A stretch of 33,914 nt of DNA, taken from contig JAICQA010000002.1 of assembly GCA_025929595.1 (NCBI GenBank), forward strand, positions 1-33,914, given 5' to 3'. The notes below the pieces were generated by a model. That model made no database searches. It was given only the letters and a program-made list of their open reading frames with translations, and had not been told where the DNA came from. Below, one piece after another: positions 16,706-23,848 of the stretch (positions within the stretch are counted from its first letter, which is position 1; each line of letters begins with the position of its first letter). A program made the translations under genes and the position numbers. This DNA is from Xanthobacteraceae bacterium. GTDB taxonomy: Bacteria > Pseudomonadota > Alphaproteobacteria > Rhizobiales > Xanthobacteraceae.

Positions 16706-18244
16706 CTAGGCCGCCGCGGCCATGCGGTCGTTGAGCGCCCGGTAGGCGAGCGCCTCGGCCAGATGCGGCCGGCCGATGGTCTCGGCGCCGTCGAGGTCGG
16801 CGATGGTGCGCGCCACCTTCAGCACGCGATGGTAGCCGCGGGCGGAGAGGCGCATGGCGTCGGCGGCGTCGCGCAGGAGCTTGAGCCCGGCCGCGTCGGG
16901 GGTCGCGATCTCCTCAATGAGCTTCCCCTGCGCCTCGGCGTTGACCCGGAGCTTCGCTTCGCCGAACGCCTCGAAGCGCGCGGCCTGCACCTCGCGTGCC
17001 GCCTTGATGCGCGCGGCGACCTCGCGGCTCCCCTCCGACGGCGGCGGCAGCACGAGATCGGCCGCCGATACCGCCGCCACCTCGATATGCAGGTCGATGC
17101 GGTCGAGCAACGGGCCCGAAAGCCGTGCCTGGTAGTCCGCCGCGCAGCGCAGATTCGGCCCGCGTTTGCAGGCGAAGCCGGGATCGTAGGCGCGCCCGCA
17201 GCGGCACGGGTTCATGGCCGCGATCAGCTGAAAACGCGCCGGATAGGTGATGCGGTGGTTGGCGCGCGCGATCGCCACTTCGCCGGCCTCGATCGGCTGC
17301 CGCAGCGAATCGAGCACCTGCGGCTGGAATTCGGGAAACTCGTCGAGGAAGAGGACCCCCAGATGCGCCAGCGAAACTTCGCCCGGCCTGGCGCGCAGTC
17401 CGCCGCCGACCATGGCCGCCATGCTCGCCGAGTGATGCGGCTGGCGGAACGGCCGCCGCGCGGTGAGTGCGCCGCCTTCGATCGCGCCCGCGACCGAGGC
17501 GATCATGGAGACTTCAAGCAACTCCGCGGGCGAAAGCGGCGGCAGGATCGAGGGCAGGCGCGCGGCGAGCATCGACTTGCCAGCACCCGGCGGCCCCACG
17601 AGCAGGAGGTTATGCCCGCCGGCCGCCGCGATCTCGAGCGCGCGCTTGGCCGATTCTTGTCCTTTGATGTCGGAGAGGTCGAGCGTGTTGTCGGCAAGTG
17701 TCTGGATCTTCGGCTCCGGCCGCGACAGCACCTGCACGCCGCGCAGGTGATTGGCGAGCTGGATGAGCGAACCGGGCGCGAGAATCTCCATGTCCGGACT
17801 TGCCCAGGCTGCTTCCGCGCCGCAGGCTTTGGGACAGACCAGGCCGTGCCCGAGCGCGTTCGCGGCGACCGCCGCCGGCAGGACGCCCGCGACCGGCGCG
17901 AGCGATCCGTCAAGCCCGAGCTCGCCCACCACCGTGAAGCCCGCCAGGGCATCGGCGGGGATCGCGCCGATCGCCGCCATGAGACCGAGCGCGATCGGAA
18001 GGTCATAGTGGCTGCCCTCCTTGGGAAGGTCCGCCGGCGCGAGATTGATGGTGATGCGCTTGGCAGGGAGGGCCAGACCCGAGGCGATCAGTGCCGCACG
18101 TACGCGGTCGCGCGCCTCCGAGACCGCCTTGTCGGCGAGACCGACGAGATTGAAGGCGGGAAGGCCCGGCGCGATCTGCACCTGCACGTCCACGGGCCGC
18201 GCCTCTACCCCCTCGAATGCAACGGTGGCGACGTGCTGGACCAT
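16706..18244 (-). CDS. comM: ComM/YifB family AAA+ ATPase (Mg-chelatase-like)
   Basis: A 512-residue helicase-like AAA+ protein. In naturally competent bacteria ComM drives branch migration during integration of incoming DNA; in others the role is less clear. The N-terminal ChlI-like domain (MVQHVATVAFEGVEA, VGLADKAVSEARDRV) is followed by the ATPase with Walker A GPPGAGKS (217-224) and Walker B LFLDE (298-302). Next are the Cys-containing MNPCRCG segment and a C-terminal lid with LSARGYHRVLKVARTIADL. The start is the ATG at 18244, after GGGGA, because family members begin with this MV..V..AFEG motif. An upstream ATG in frame exists but lacks support. A LexA box lies 50 bases upstream, fitting DNA-damage control. 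Confidence 0.95.
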   Translation of the reverse strand: MVQHVATVAFEGVEARPVDVQVQIAPGLPAFNLVGLADKAVSEARDRVRAALIASGLALPAKRITINLAPADLPKEGSHYDLPIALGLMAAIGAIPADALAGFTVVGELGLDGSLAPVAGVLPAAVAANALGHGLVCPKACGAEAAWASPDMEILAPGSLIQLANHLRGVQVLSRPEPKIQTLADNTLDLSDIKGQESAKRALEIAAAGGHNLLLVGPPGAGKSMLAARLPSILPPLSPAELLEVSMIASVAGAIEGGALTARRPFRQPHHSASMAAMVGGGLRARPGEVSLAHLGVLFLDEFPEFQPQVLDSLRQPIEAGEVAIARANHRITYPARFQLIAAMNPCRCGRAYDPGFACKRGPNLRCAADYQARLSGPLLDRIDLHIEVAAVSAADLVLPPPSEGSREVAARIKAAREVQAARFEAFGEAKLRVNAEAQGKLIEEIATPDAAGLKLLRDAADAMRLSARGYHRVLKVARTIADLDGAETIGRPHLAEALAYRALNDRMAAAA

Positions 18245-18264
18245 GCGTTTTTCCCCGGGGCGCA

Positions 18265-18293
18265 AACTTAGCCGAGCCGGTTCCAATCATCAA
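18265..18293 (-). promoter_or_regulatory. Putative promoter of comM
   Basis: On the minus strand, TTGATG (18288-18293) and TAAGTT (18265-18270) are separated by 17 bases. The match to the housekeeping consensus is partial. It abuts the LexA box, as expected for a repressed promoter. Confidence 0.4.
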
Positions 18294-18308
18294 GAACAAT
18301 AAGAGAAC
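18294..18308 (-). promoter_or_regulatory. LexA (SOS) box upstream of comM
   Basis: Minus strand GTTCTCTTATTGTTC is an exact GTTC-N7-GTTC direct repeat, the LexA recognition form known for alphaproteobacteria. It lies in the 77-base gap before comM and just upstream of a plausible -35. comM is, to my knowledge, a recognised LexA target in this class, which supports the call. Confidence 0.8.
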
Positions 18309-18321
18309 AAAGCGGGGACTT

Positions 18322-19260
18322 TTAGTTATCCGGGATACCAAGCTCGGCGAGCAGCCGCCGCAGGCTTCCCGCAAATGCCGCGAGTTCGAAATTCTGCGGG
18401 TCGTCGTGCTTGTTCCGGATGCCCTCGTCGATGACCGAATGGAAGGCGGGGATCAGCCATGCGCCCGCGCGCACGCTCGCCACCGTAAAGGCGACCGCGA
18501 GCGCGTCATATTGTGCGCCGCTGAAGCCCGGCTCCGGCGCGAGAAAATCGTTGCCGCGACCGAATTTCGGATCGCGCCGGCGTGGCTGCACCAGCTCGAC
18601 ATGCAGGAACAGTCCCTTCAAGGCGCCGTCGAAATTCGTCGCCATCTCGAATTTGGTCGCGCGCCACGGCACCGAGAAATCGTGCGCGAGCAGCATCGCG
18701 CCGCCGCGGTTGATGAAGACATGCGCGCGCTCGATCTCGTTCGAGCAGCGGTAGCGGTTGAGATTGTTGACCTTGGCGTCGTTATCGATGTTCTTCGGCC
18801 ATGGCAGGCTGCCGTAGTTCGGGGTGCTCGTGTCGTGGATGACGAAGTATGTCGCAGGTCGCGATTTGCGATCGTTGTCGCGCGCAAACGAGACCGGATG
18901 CGCGAGCGACGAACCAAGCGAGTCGCCCAGTCCGCGCGCAGTCAGCCACGCTTGCAGCGTCGCGCGATCGGGCAGGCCGGTCGTGCGTCCTGCCCGCTCC
19001 GCGAGCACGCGCGGCAACTCGCCAAGCGGCGCCCCTAGCCGCCCGACCGGCCGCACCGGGTTGAGCAGGCAGCGTGCCTGCTCGGCCCCGGCGCCGGCGT
19101 AGCTCAACGTCGCGAGATCGAATCGACACAGGCCAAACCGGTCGCCCGCAGGCAACGTCGTCGGCGGCGACGGCTTGAACCTGCATTCGCCGAGCGCAAG
19201 CGCCTGTTGTGACGTGAGAGTAAGGCTGAGAACGGCGAAAGCGACGGCGCGGATGTTCAT
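18322..19260 (-). CDS. Secreted protein with faint amidase-like motifs
   Basis: A 312-residue protein with a Sec signal peptide (MNIRAVAFAVLSLTLTSQQALA, likely cut after Ala22). I do not recognise a named family with certainty. Visible features are several Cys residues in the first mature segment (C26, C45, C64), the strand-like TYFVIHDTSTPNYG with H142, further histidines at 180, 220 and 274, and GIRNKHDDPQNFEL with H285. The VIHDTS and H-x-DPxxF elements recall the zinc ligands of N-acetylmuramoyl-L-alanine amidases of the Amidase_2/PGRP fold, so a periplasmic peptidoglycan-related role is possible. That is inference. It is followed downstream by comM (77-base gap with its own promoter) and preceded by the diguanylate cyclase gene. 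Confidence 0.8.
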   Translation of the reverse strand: MNIRAVAFAVLSLTLTSQQALALGECRFKPSPPTTLPAGDRFGLCRFDLATLSYAGAGAEQARCLLNPVRPVGRLGAPLGELPRVLAERAGRTTGLPDRATLQAWLTARGLGDSLGSSLAHPVSFARDNDRKSRPATYFVIHDTSTPNYGSLPWPKNIDNDAKVNNLNRYRCSNEIERAHVFINRGGAMLLAHDFSVPWRATKFEMATNFDGALKGLFLHVELVQPRRRDPKFGRGNDFLAPEPGFSGAQYDALAVAFTVASVRAGAWLIPAFHSVIDEGIRNKHDDPQNFELAAFAGSLRRLLAELGIPDN

Positions 19261-19301
19261 GGCGCGACCATAGCGCCTCGCCGCAGCGCCACAAGCACAC
19301 G

Positions 19302-20612
19302 TCAGGCGATACCCGGAACGGAGCGCGTGCTCTGCGCCGTGGTGTCGCCGCTTTGTGCGCCCCTGCGTCCAACCACCCGGTTTCGGCCGGCGAATTTCGC
19401 GTCATAGAGCCGCGTATCGGCGCTCGCGAACAGTGACGACAGGTTTTCGCCGTCATAGGGGCAGGTGGCGACTCCGGCGCTGATGGTCACCGGAAGTTTT
19501 TCCGCCGCCGAATGCGATTCGATCGCGCGCCGGAGCCGCTCCGCGACCGCGAGCGCCGTGTCGTGATTCATGCCGTCGGCAAGGATGACGAACTCGTCGC
19601 CGCCATAGCGGTAGATATTGTCGGAACTGCGCATGGTCTCGGTGAGCTTCTGGCCGACGAGTTTCAGCACCTGGTCGCCGGTCGAATGGCCGTGACGGTC
19701 GTTCGTGGCCTTGAAGCCGTCGATGTCCACAAGGATCAGGCTGATCGAGCGTCCCGCCGCGATCATGTCGGCGACGCGCATCGGCCCCTGCCGCTCCAGC
19801 CGCCCGCGGTCGTAAAGCCCGGTGAGGCCATCACGACCGGTCTGTTCGAGCAATTCCTGATAGCGCTCGCGGTAGGTGAGGGCGTCGAACACGTCGGCGA
19901 GCCGCGGACGGATTTCGAGCTTGCCGCCTTCGGCCTCGAACCAGCGCAGATACGCCCCGGTCATGCCGGCGAACACCGCTGCCGCCACCATTTTGCCGAT
20001 CCATCCGCCATACAGCACGGCGACCGGGACGTCGGCGAAGTAGTAAAGCGCGAGGAAGAATCCGACCTGGTCGAAGCTCAGCACCACGGCGGCGCTCAGC
20101 GCGATGCGCGCCGTCACGTTGCGCCCAAGCCACGAGGCCGATCGCTCGTACAGAAGAATGAGCAGGATGCTGTCCACGAACAGCAGCAGCGTGCCGAAGA
20201 TCATCAGCCCGCCCATTTGGTCGAGGAACGGGAAATCGGGTATCTGCTCCGGCGCCGGCGACACGATGTCGTGGTGGCGCATGACCCAGATCAGCGCGAC
20301 GATCAGGAAATTGCCGAACAGGAGTCCGTAGATCGGCTGCCGCACCGCCTCCGCGTCCTCGCGGATATAGAGCAGCAGCAGCATCACGAGCTTGCCCGAG
20401 AACAGGACGATCGAGCCGGGCGAGAGCGCCGTGCCGAACGGCGCCTGCATGTAGAATATGGCGGCCAGATAGGTCTCGAGGAAATGCAGGCTGCCGAGCG
20501 CGCAGACGAAGACGCCGAGCCCGAACTGGCGCCGCAGGCGGAACAGACCCGCCATCACGCAAAAATAAAGCGCTGCTTCCCCAAGCAGCAGGATCACATT
20601 GCCGTACGCCAC
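19302..20612 (-). CDS. Membrane-bound diguanylate cyclase (GGDEF)
   Basis: Makes cyclic di-GMP from two GTP, a signal that commonly opposes motility. The 436-residue protein has about seven predicted membrane helices over residues 1-222 (a MASE-like sensor of unrecognised type) and then a short helical connector (YRERYQELLEQTGRDGLTGL). The C-terminal GGDEF domain has the active-site motif GGDEF at 337-341 and an intact inhibitory I-site RSSD at 328-331, five residues upstream. It should therefore be catalytically active and product-inhibited. There is no EAL domain. The start is GTG preceded by GGAGGGGG. A 16-bp palindrome lies just upstream, between this gene and the divergent secreted-protein gene. 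Confidence 0.93.
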   Translation of the reverse strand: MAYGNVILLLGEAALYFCVMAGLFRLRRQFGLGVFVCALGSLHFLETYLAAIFYMQAPFGTALSPGSIVLFSGKLVMLLLLYIREDAEAVRQPIYGLLFGNFLIVALIWVMRHHDIVSPAPEQIPDFPFLDQMGGLMIFGTLLLFVDSILLILLYERSASWLGRNVTARIALSAAVVLSFDQVGFFLALYYFADVPVAVLYGGWIGKMVAAAVFAGMTGAYLRWFEAEGGKLEIRPRLADVFDALTYRERYQELLEQTGRDGLTGLYDRGRLERQGPMRVADMIAAGRSISLILVDIDGFKATNDRHGHSTGDQVLKLVGQKLTETMRSSDNIYRYGGDEFVILADGMNHDTALAVAERLRRAIESHSAAEKLPVTISAGVATCPYDGENLSSLFASADTRLYDAKFAGRNRVVGRRGAQSGDTTAQSTRSVPGIA

Positions 20613-20625
20613 GCCCCTGTCCCCC

Positions 20626-20641
20626 TCCGGTTCGAACCGGA
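20626..20641. promoter_or_regulatory. 16-bp perfect palindrome in a divergent promoter region
   Basis: TCCGGTTCGAACCGGA, identical to its reverse complement. Its central TTCGAA (20631-20636) is exactly 17 bases before a TATAAT. It is a candidate operator for a dimeric regulator able to control both the secreted-protein gene and the diguanylate cyclase gene. Confidence 0.5.
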
Positions 20642-20659
20642 CCCCCGGGCGACTATAAT
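20631..20659 (+). promoter_or_regulatory. Putative housekeeping-sigma promoter with consensus TATAAT
   Basis: TATAAT at 20654-20659 is a perfect -10; the -35 position holds TTCGAA (three of six matches), 17 bases away. Transcription would begin near 20666, which argues against the ATG at 20658 and for a downstream start. Confidence 0.5.
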
Positions 20660-20687
20660 GGCTTCGCCGTTGAAAAGCGGATTACCG

Positions 20688-21263
20688 ATGCGCAATTTTT
20701 CGCCCGCCATGCACAGGCGCGTTCTCATGGCCCGTCGGTCCGTCCCCGCGCTCATCCTGCTGCTGTGCGGTTGTTTTGGGGCCGCCGCGGGTTCCATCGA
20801 AAGCGCTTATAGCCGGCATGACTACGAGCGTTGCCACAAACTGAGTGACGACGATCCGATCATGGAGCGCCGCTGCGAGGGCCATACCGGCATCCCGGTG
20901 ACTTGGGTCAACGAGCCGGACAGTTCGTCGGTGAGCTTCGGAACCGAGGGCGCGGTCGGCGGCGAATTCGACAAGCGCTTTACCTTCGCGGTGGCCGGCA
21001 ATGTCATCGAATGGCGCGGGCCGGCGGAGAATGGCCGGGTCGTACCCTATGCCGCCATCATCCGTTACCAGCTTTGCGGCGGGGTCGGCGGCCCCTGCGC
21101 GCCGGAGCTCGTCATCTACCGGCTGAACGGGAAGCGCTCGTCCTGCATTGCCGCGACCGTCAACGGCCGGCGGACGGACGCAAATGTTCGCGCCCGCGAG
21201 ATGGCCGACACGTTTGCGCACGGCTTCGATTGCGAGAAAGACAAGGTGCGGGTTGTGGAGTGA
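20688..21263 (+). CDS. Small secreted protein of unknown function
   Basis: A 191-residue protein not recognised by family. It has an export signal (MARRSVPALILLLCGCFGAAAG), a Cys in the hydrophobic core, and a mature part of about 155 residues rich in cysteines (CHKLSDDD, RRCEG, YQLCGGVGGPCAPEL, SSCIAATV, GFDCEKDK). The spacing suggests disulfide bonds in the periplasm. Three in-frame ATGs are possible (20688, 20709, 20727). I use 20688 because a TATAAT box puts transcription start just before it; 20727 would give the shortest, most typical signal peptide. The frame is open far upstream, but that is antisense to the diguanylate cyclase gene and not coding. It is followed by a REP-like palindrome pair. 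Confidence 0.75.
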   Translation: MRNFSPAMHRRVLMARRSVPALILLLCGCFGAAAGSIESAYSRHDYERCHKLSDDDPIMERRCEGHTGIPVTWVNEPDSSSVSFGTEGAVGGEFDKRFTFAVAGNVIEWRGPAENGRVVPYAAIIRYQLCGGVGGPCAPELVIYRLNGKRSSCIAATVNGRRTDANVRAREMADTFAHGFDCEKDKVRVVE

Positions 21264-21275
21264 CGGGTTGATAAG

Positions 21276-21305
21276 CCGCTCGTCCCCGCGAAGGCGGGGA
21301 CCCAG
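21276..21305 (+). repeat. REP-like palindrome, unit 1
   Basis: A 30-base unit with stem GTCCCCGC / GCGGGGAC around a GAAG loop. Unit 2 (21332-21361) is its inverted copy at 24 of 30 positions, with compensating changes in the stem. Such units are common between genes in Hyphomicrobiales genomes. Here the pair probably also ends transcription from both converging genes. Confidence 0.7.
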
Positions 21306-21331
21306 AGCAACAAGCGAGGCGTCCTAAGGTT

Positions 21332-21361
21332 CTGGATTCCCGCTTGCGCGGGAATGAGCGG
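21332..21361 (-). repeat. REP-like palindrome, unit 2 (inverted)
   Basis: Read on the minus strand, the stem is ATTCCCGC / GCGGGAAT. Relative to unit 1, two G-C pairs are replaced by A-T pairs, so pairing is kept. The pair sits between converging genes, seven bases from the gshB stop. Confidence 0.7.
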
Positions 21362-21367
21362 AAATAC

Positions 21368-22309
21368 TTAGCGCCGCTTCGCCTCGATTGCGTCCCAGAT
21401 CATCGCCGCTACATCCGGCCCGCCGACATTCCGGATCGCGCGCACGCCGGTGGGCGACGTCACGTTGATCTCGGTGAGGAAGCCGTCGATCACGTCGATG
21501 CCGACGAACAAGAGTCCGCGTTCCCGGAGCGCCGGACCGATGCGTTTGCAGATTTCCTGTTCGCGCTTCGAGAGGTCGGTCGCCTTGGGCGAGCCGCCCC
21601 GCACCATGTTCGAGCGCAAATCCCCTTCCGCCGGCACGCGGTTGACCGCGCCCGCGAATTCGCCCTCGACGAGAATGATGCGCTTGTCGCCCTGCTTCAC
21701 CTCGGGCAGGAATTTCTGGATCACCCATTGCTCGCGGAACAGCGACGTGAAGAGATCGAACAGCGATCCGAAATTGAGATCGTCCTTGCGCAGCAAAAAG
21801 ACGCCTTCGCCGCCCTTGCCGTAGAGCGGCTTCATCACGATGTCGCCGTGCCTGGCGCGGAAGGCCTTGATTGCGTCGAGGTCACGCGACAGCAATGTCG
21901 GCGGCATCAGGTCGACGAATTCCGTCACGAACATTTTTTCCGGCGCATTCCGCACCGAGGCCGGGTCGTTCACCACCATCGTCTTCGGATGCACGCGCTC
22001 GAGCAAATGCGTCGTCGTGATGTAGGCGAGATCGAACGGCGGGTCCTGGCGCAGCAGCACCACGTCGAAGCTCGACACTTCGGTGTTTTTCAGTTCGCCG
22101 AGCGTGAAATGTTCGCCTTGGCTATCTTTCACCGAAAGCGTCTGCGCGTTCGCGACGACCTTGCCGTCGAGCATCGAGAGCCGGTCGGGCGTGAAATAAG
22201 AGAGCTTGTGCCCGCGCGCCTGCGCTTCCAGGAGCACCGCGAAGGTCGAGTCGCCCGCGATCTTGATGCGCTCGATCGGGTCCATCTGCACGGCGACATT
22301 CAGGGCCAA
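21368..22309 (-). CDS. gshB: Glutathione synthetase (TTG start)
   Basis: Joins gamma-glutamylcysteine and glycine with ATP to make glutathione in the cytoplasm. The 313-residue product (E. coli GshB has 316) shows the N-terminal [20 protein letters not shown] and the ATP-grasp segments [16 protein letters not shown] and [19 protein letters not shown]. The frame is open upstream to an ATG at 22375, but that lies inside yraN. The TTG at 22309 gives the correct N-terminus and has AGGAGG five bases upstream. The first A of this Shine-Dalgarno is the last base of the yraN stop codon, so the genes are probably coupled. Part of an rsmI-yraN-gshB run. Confidence 0.96.
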   Translation of the reverse strand: MALNVAVQMDPIERIKIAGDSTFAVLLEAQARGHKLSYFTPDRLSMLDGKVVANAQTLSVKDSQGEHFTLGELKNTEVSSFDVVLLRQDPPFDLAYITTTHLLERVHPKTMVVNDPASVRNAPEKMFVTEFVDLMPPTLLSRDLDAIKAFRARHGDIVMKPLYGKGGEGVFLLRKDDLNFGSLFDLFTSLFREQWVIQKFLPEVKQGDKRIILVEGEFAGAVNRVPAEGDLRSNMVRGGSPKATDLSKREQEICKRIGPALRERGLLFVGIDVIDGFLTEINVTSPTGVRAIRNVGGPDVAAMIWDAIEAKRR

Positions 22310-22319
22310 GCGATCCTCC

Positions 22320-22688
22320 TCAGCTTTCGGACTCGAACGCCGCTTCAATGTGTTGCGGCAGCCGCCGCGGCGCAATCAGCACCGCGTCGAAACGGATGTC
22401 ATATCCCGCATGTTCGGGGTGCGCCGCAAGCCACGCTTCCGCGGCACCCGCAATGCGCCTTTGCTGACGCGGCAGCACGGCAAAGGCCGCGTCGTCGAGC
22501 CGTGCGCGCGCCTTCACCTCGACGAACACGATGGTCTTACCCCGCCGCATGACGAGATCGACCTCGCCGAGCGGGCTTTTCCAGCGCCGCGCCAACTCCC
22601 GGTAGCCTTTCGCGTTGAGGAGAAGGGCTGCGCGTCCCTCGGCCGAGACGCCGAGCCTGAAGGCGGCACTCCGGCGCGGATCGCTCAC
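22320..22688 (-). CDS. yraN: YraN family (UPF0102) endonuclease-like protein
   Basis: A 122-residue member of the UPF0102 family, a small restriction-endonuclease-like fold whose role is poorly known. Family motifs are [21 protein letters not shown], the catalytic-like [21 protein letters not shown] (E-D and E-x-K residues of a PD-(D/E)xK core) and the end [15 protein letters not shown]. It overlaps the rsmI stop by four bases (ATGA) and its own stop runs into the gshB Shine-Dalgarno. The rsmI-yraN neighbourhood is widespread in proteobacteria. Confidence 0.95.
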   Translation of the reverse strand: MSDPRRSAAFRLGVSAEGRAALLLNAKGYRELARRWKSPLGEVDLVMRRGKTIVFVEVKARARLDDAAFAVLPRQQRRIAGAAEAWLAAHPEHAGYDIRFDAVLIAPRRLPQHIEAAFESES

Positions 22689-23602
22689 TTCCTCTTCCCC
22701 TGTTGGCCGGCGAGGTCGAGCGCGCGTTGATAGACGGCGCGGCGCTTCACTCCGGTGGCGGTGGCGACAGCGTCGGCTGCATCCTTCACCGACATGCTCC
22801 GGAGGGCGGCCTTGAGCTGGCCGTCGAGCGCGTCGGCGCTGATCGCTGCGTCCGTCTCATTCGGCGGTGCGATCACAACGACGATCTCGCCCTTCGGCTC
22901 GCCTGCCATTGCATAATGCCCGGCGAGCGCCACGAGCGTGCCGCGCCGCACTTCCTCGAATGCTTTGGTCAGTTCGCGGCAGACGGCGCCCGCGCGGCCG
23001 CCAAGTCCGTCCGCGAGATCGGCAAGACTCGCGCTAAGACGAGGGCCGGTCTCATAGAGCACGAGCGTCGCCGGGATCGCCGCGAGTTCGCCGATGCGCG
23101 TTTTCCGCTGTCCGCTTTTCGCGGGGAGAAAACCTTCGAAGAAAAAACGATCGGTGGGAAGCCCGGCGGCAACGAGTGCCGCGAGCGCCGCAGATGCGCC
23201 CGGCACCGGAAAAACTTTGTGCCCCGCTGCAAGCGCGGCCTCGACGAGTTTGTAGCCGGGGTCCGAGACGAGCGGCGTGCCTGCGTCCGAGACGAGCGCG
23301 ACCGTTGCGCCGTCGCCGAGCTTCGCGAGCACGCGCGGACGGACGTTTGCCGCATTGTGTTCGTGATAGGCGAGGAGCTGCGGCCGCAGGCCGTAGCGGT
23401 CGAGGAGCCGCCGCGTGACCCGCGTGTCCTCGCACAGCACCAGATCGGCGCTCGCGAGCACCGAGAGCGCGCGCAGCGTCACGTCGGCAAGGTTCCCGAT
23501 CGGCGTCGCCGTTACATAGAGCCCGGGCGCGAGCTTCACAGGCTCGATCACGAGCGTCGGCGTCCGGCCCGTCCCTGCCGATGAATCGCGCCCTTGCTGC
23601 AT
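22685..23602 (-). CDS. rsmI: 16S rRNA (cytidine1402-2'-O)-methyltransferase
   Basis: Methylates the ribose of C1402 in the 16S rRNA decoding centre using SAM. The 305-residue protein has the tetrapyrrole-methylase-like fold: LYVTATPIGNLADVTLRAL near residue 30, CEDTRVTRRLLDRYGL, the glycine-rich VSDAGTPLVSDPGYKLV, PVPGASA, and the C-terminal GEIVVVIAP. About 25 extra residues precede the first motif; the start ATG at 23602 is the only clear choice. It is divergent from the LppC-type lipoprotein gene across a 246-base gap, and overlaps yraN. Confidence 0.95.
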   Translation of the reverse strand: MQQGRDSSAGTGRTPTLVIEPVKLAPGLYVTATPIGNLADVTLRALSVLASADLVLCEDTRVTRRLLDRYGLRPQLLAYHEHNAANVRPRVLAKLGDGATVALVSDAGTPLVSDPGYKLVEAALAAGHKVFPVPGASAALAALVAAGLPTDRFFFEGFLPAKSGQRKTRIGELAAIPATLVLYETGPRLSASLADLADGLGGRAGAVCRELTKAFEEVRRGTLVALAGHYAMAGEPKGEIVVVIAPPNETDAAISADALDGQLKAALRSMSVKDAADAVATATGVKRRAVYQRALDLAGQQGKRK

Positions 23603-23695
23603 GAACGGTGGCCGCCCGGTGTGAATTGCGGGAGTCTAACGCTGCCAAGTGCCCGTGAATACAGGGAAAACAGCCCGAAAAACGCAGTAGTAACT

Positions 23696-23724
23696 TTGAC
23701 ATGGGCATGTTGCTGCCGCACAGT
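23696..23724 (+). promoter_or_regulatory. Possible promoter of the LppC-type gene
   Basis: A perfect TTGACA (23696-23701), then 17 bases, then CACAGT, a poor -10. It lies in the 246-base gap between rsmI and the lipoprotein gene. The rest of that gap holds short dyads (for example CCGGAC-ACG-GTCCGG at 23751-23765) but no gene I can support. Confidence 0.35.
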
Positions 23725-23848
23725 CCGGGCAGTGGGGTACCTGCTCGCCGCCGGACACGGTCCGGGACATGGGGATGTCTCGGCCCACCGCGTTCGAAGA
23801 TGGCCAAGGGCCAACAGGCTCGCGGCCGGGCCGGTTCGAGGGGATTGG

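Noticed and set aside
16685-18271. 528-codon plus-strand open frame opposite comM
   Set aside because: comM is intact on the other strand with all ATPase motifs; this frame has shadow composition.
19512-20687. Long upstream extension of the small secreted-protein frame
   Set aside because: It runs antisense through the diguanylate cyclase gene, and the signal peptide and a TATAAT box lie downstream of it.
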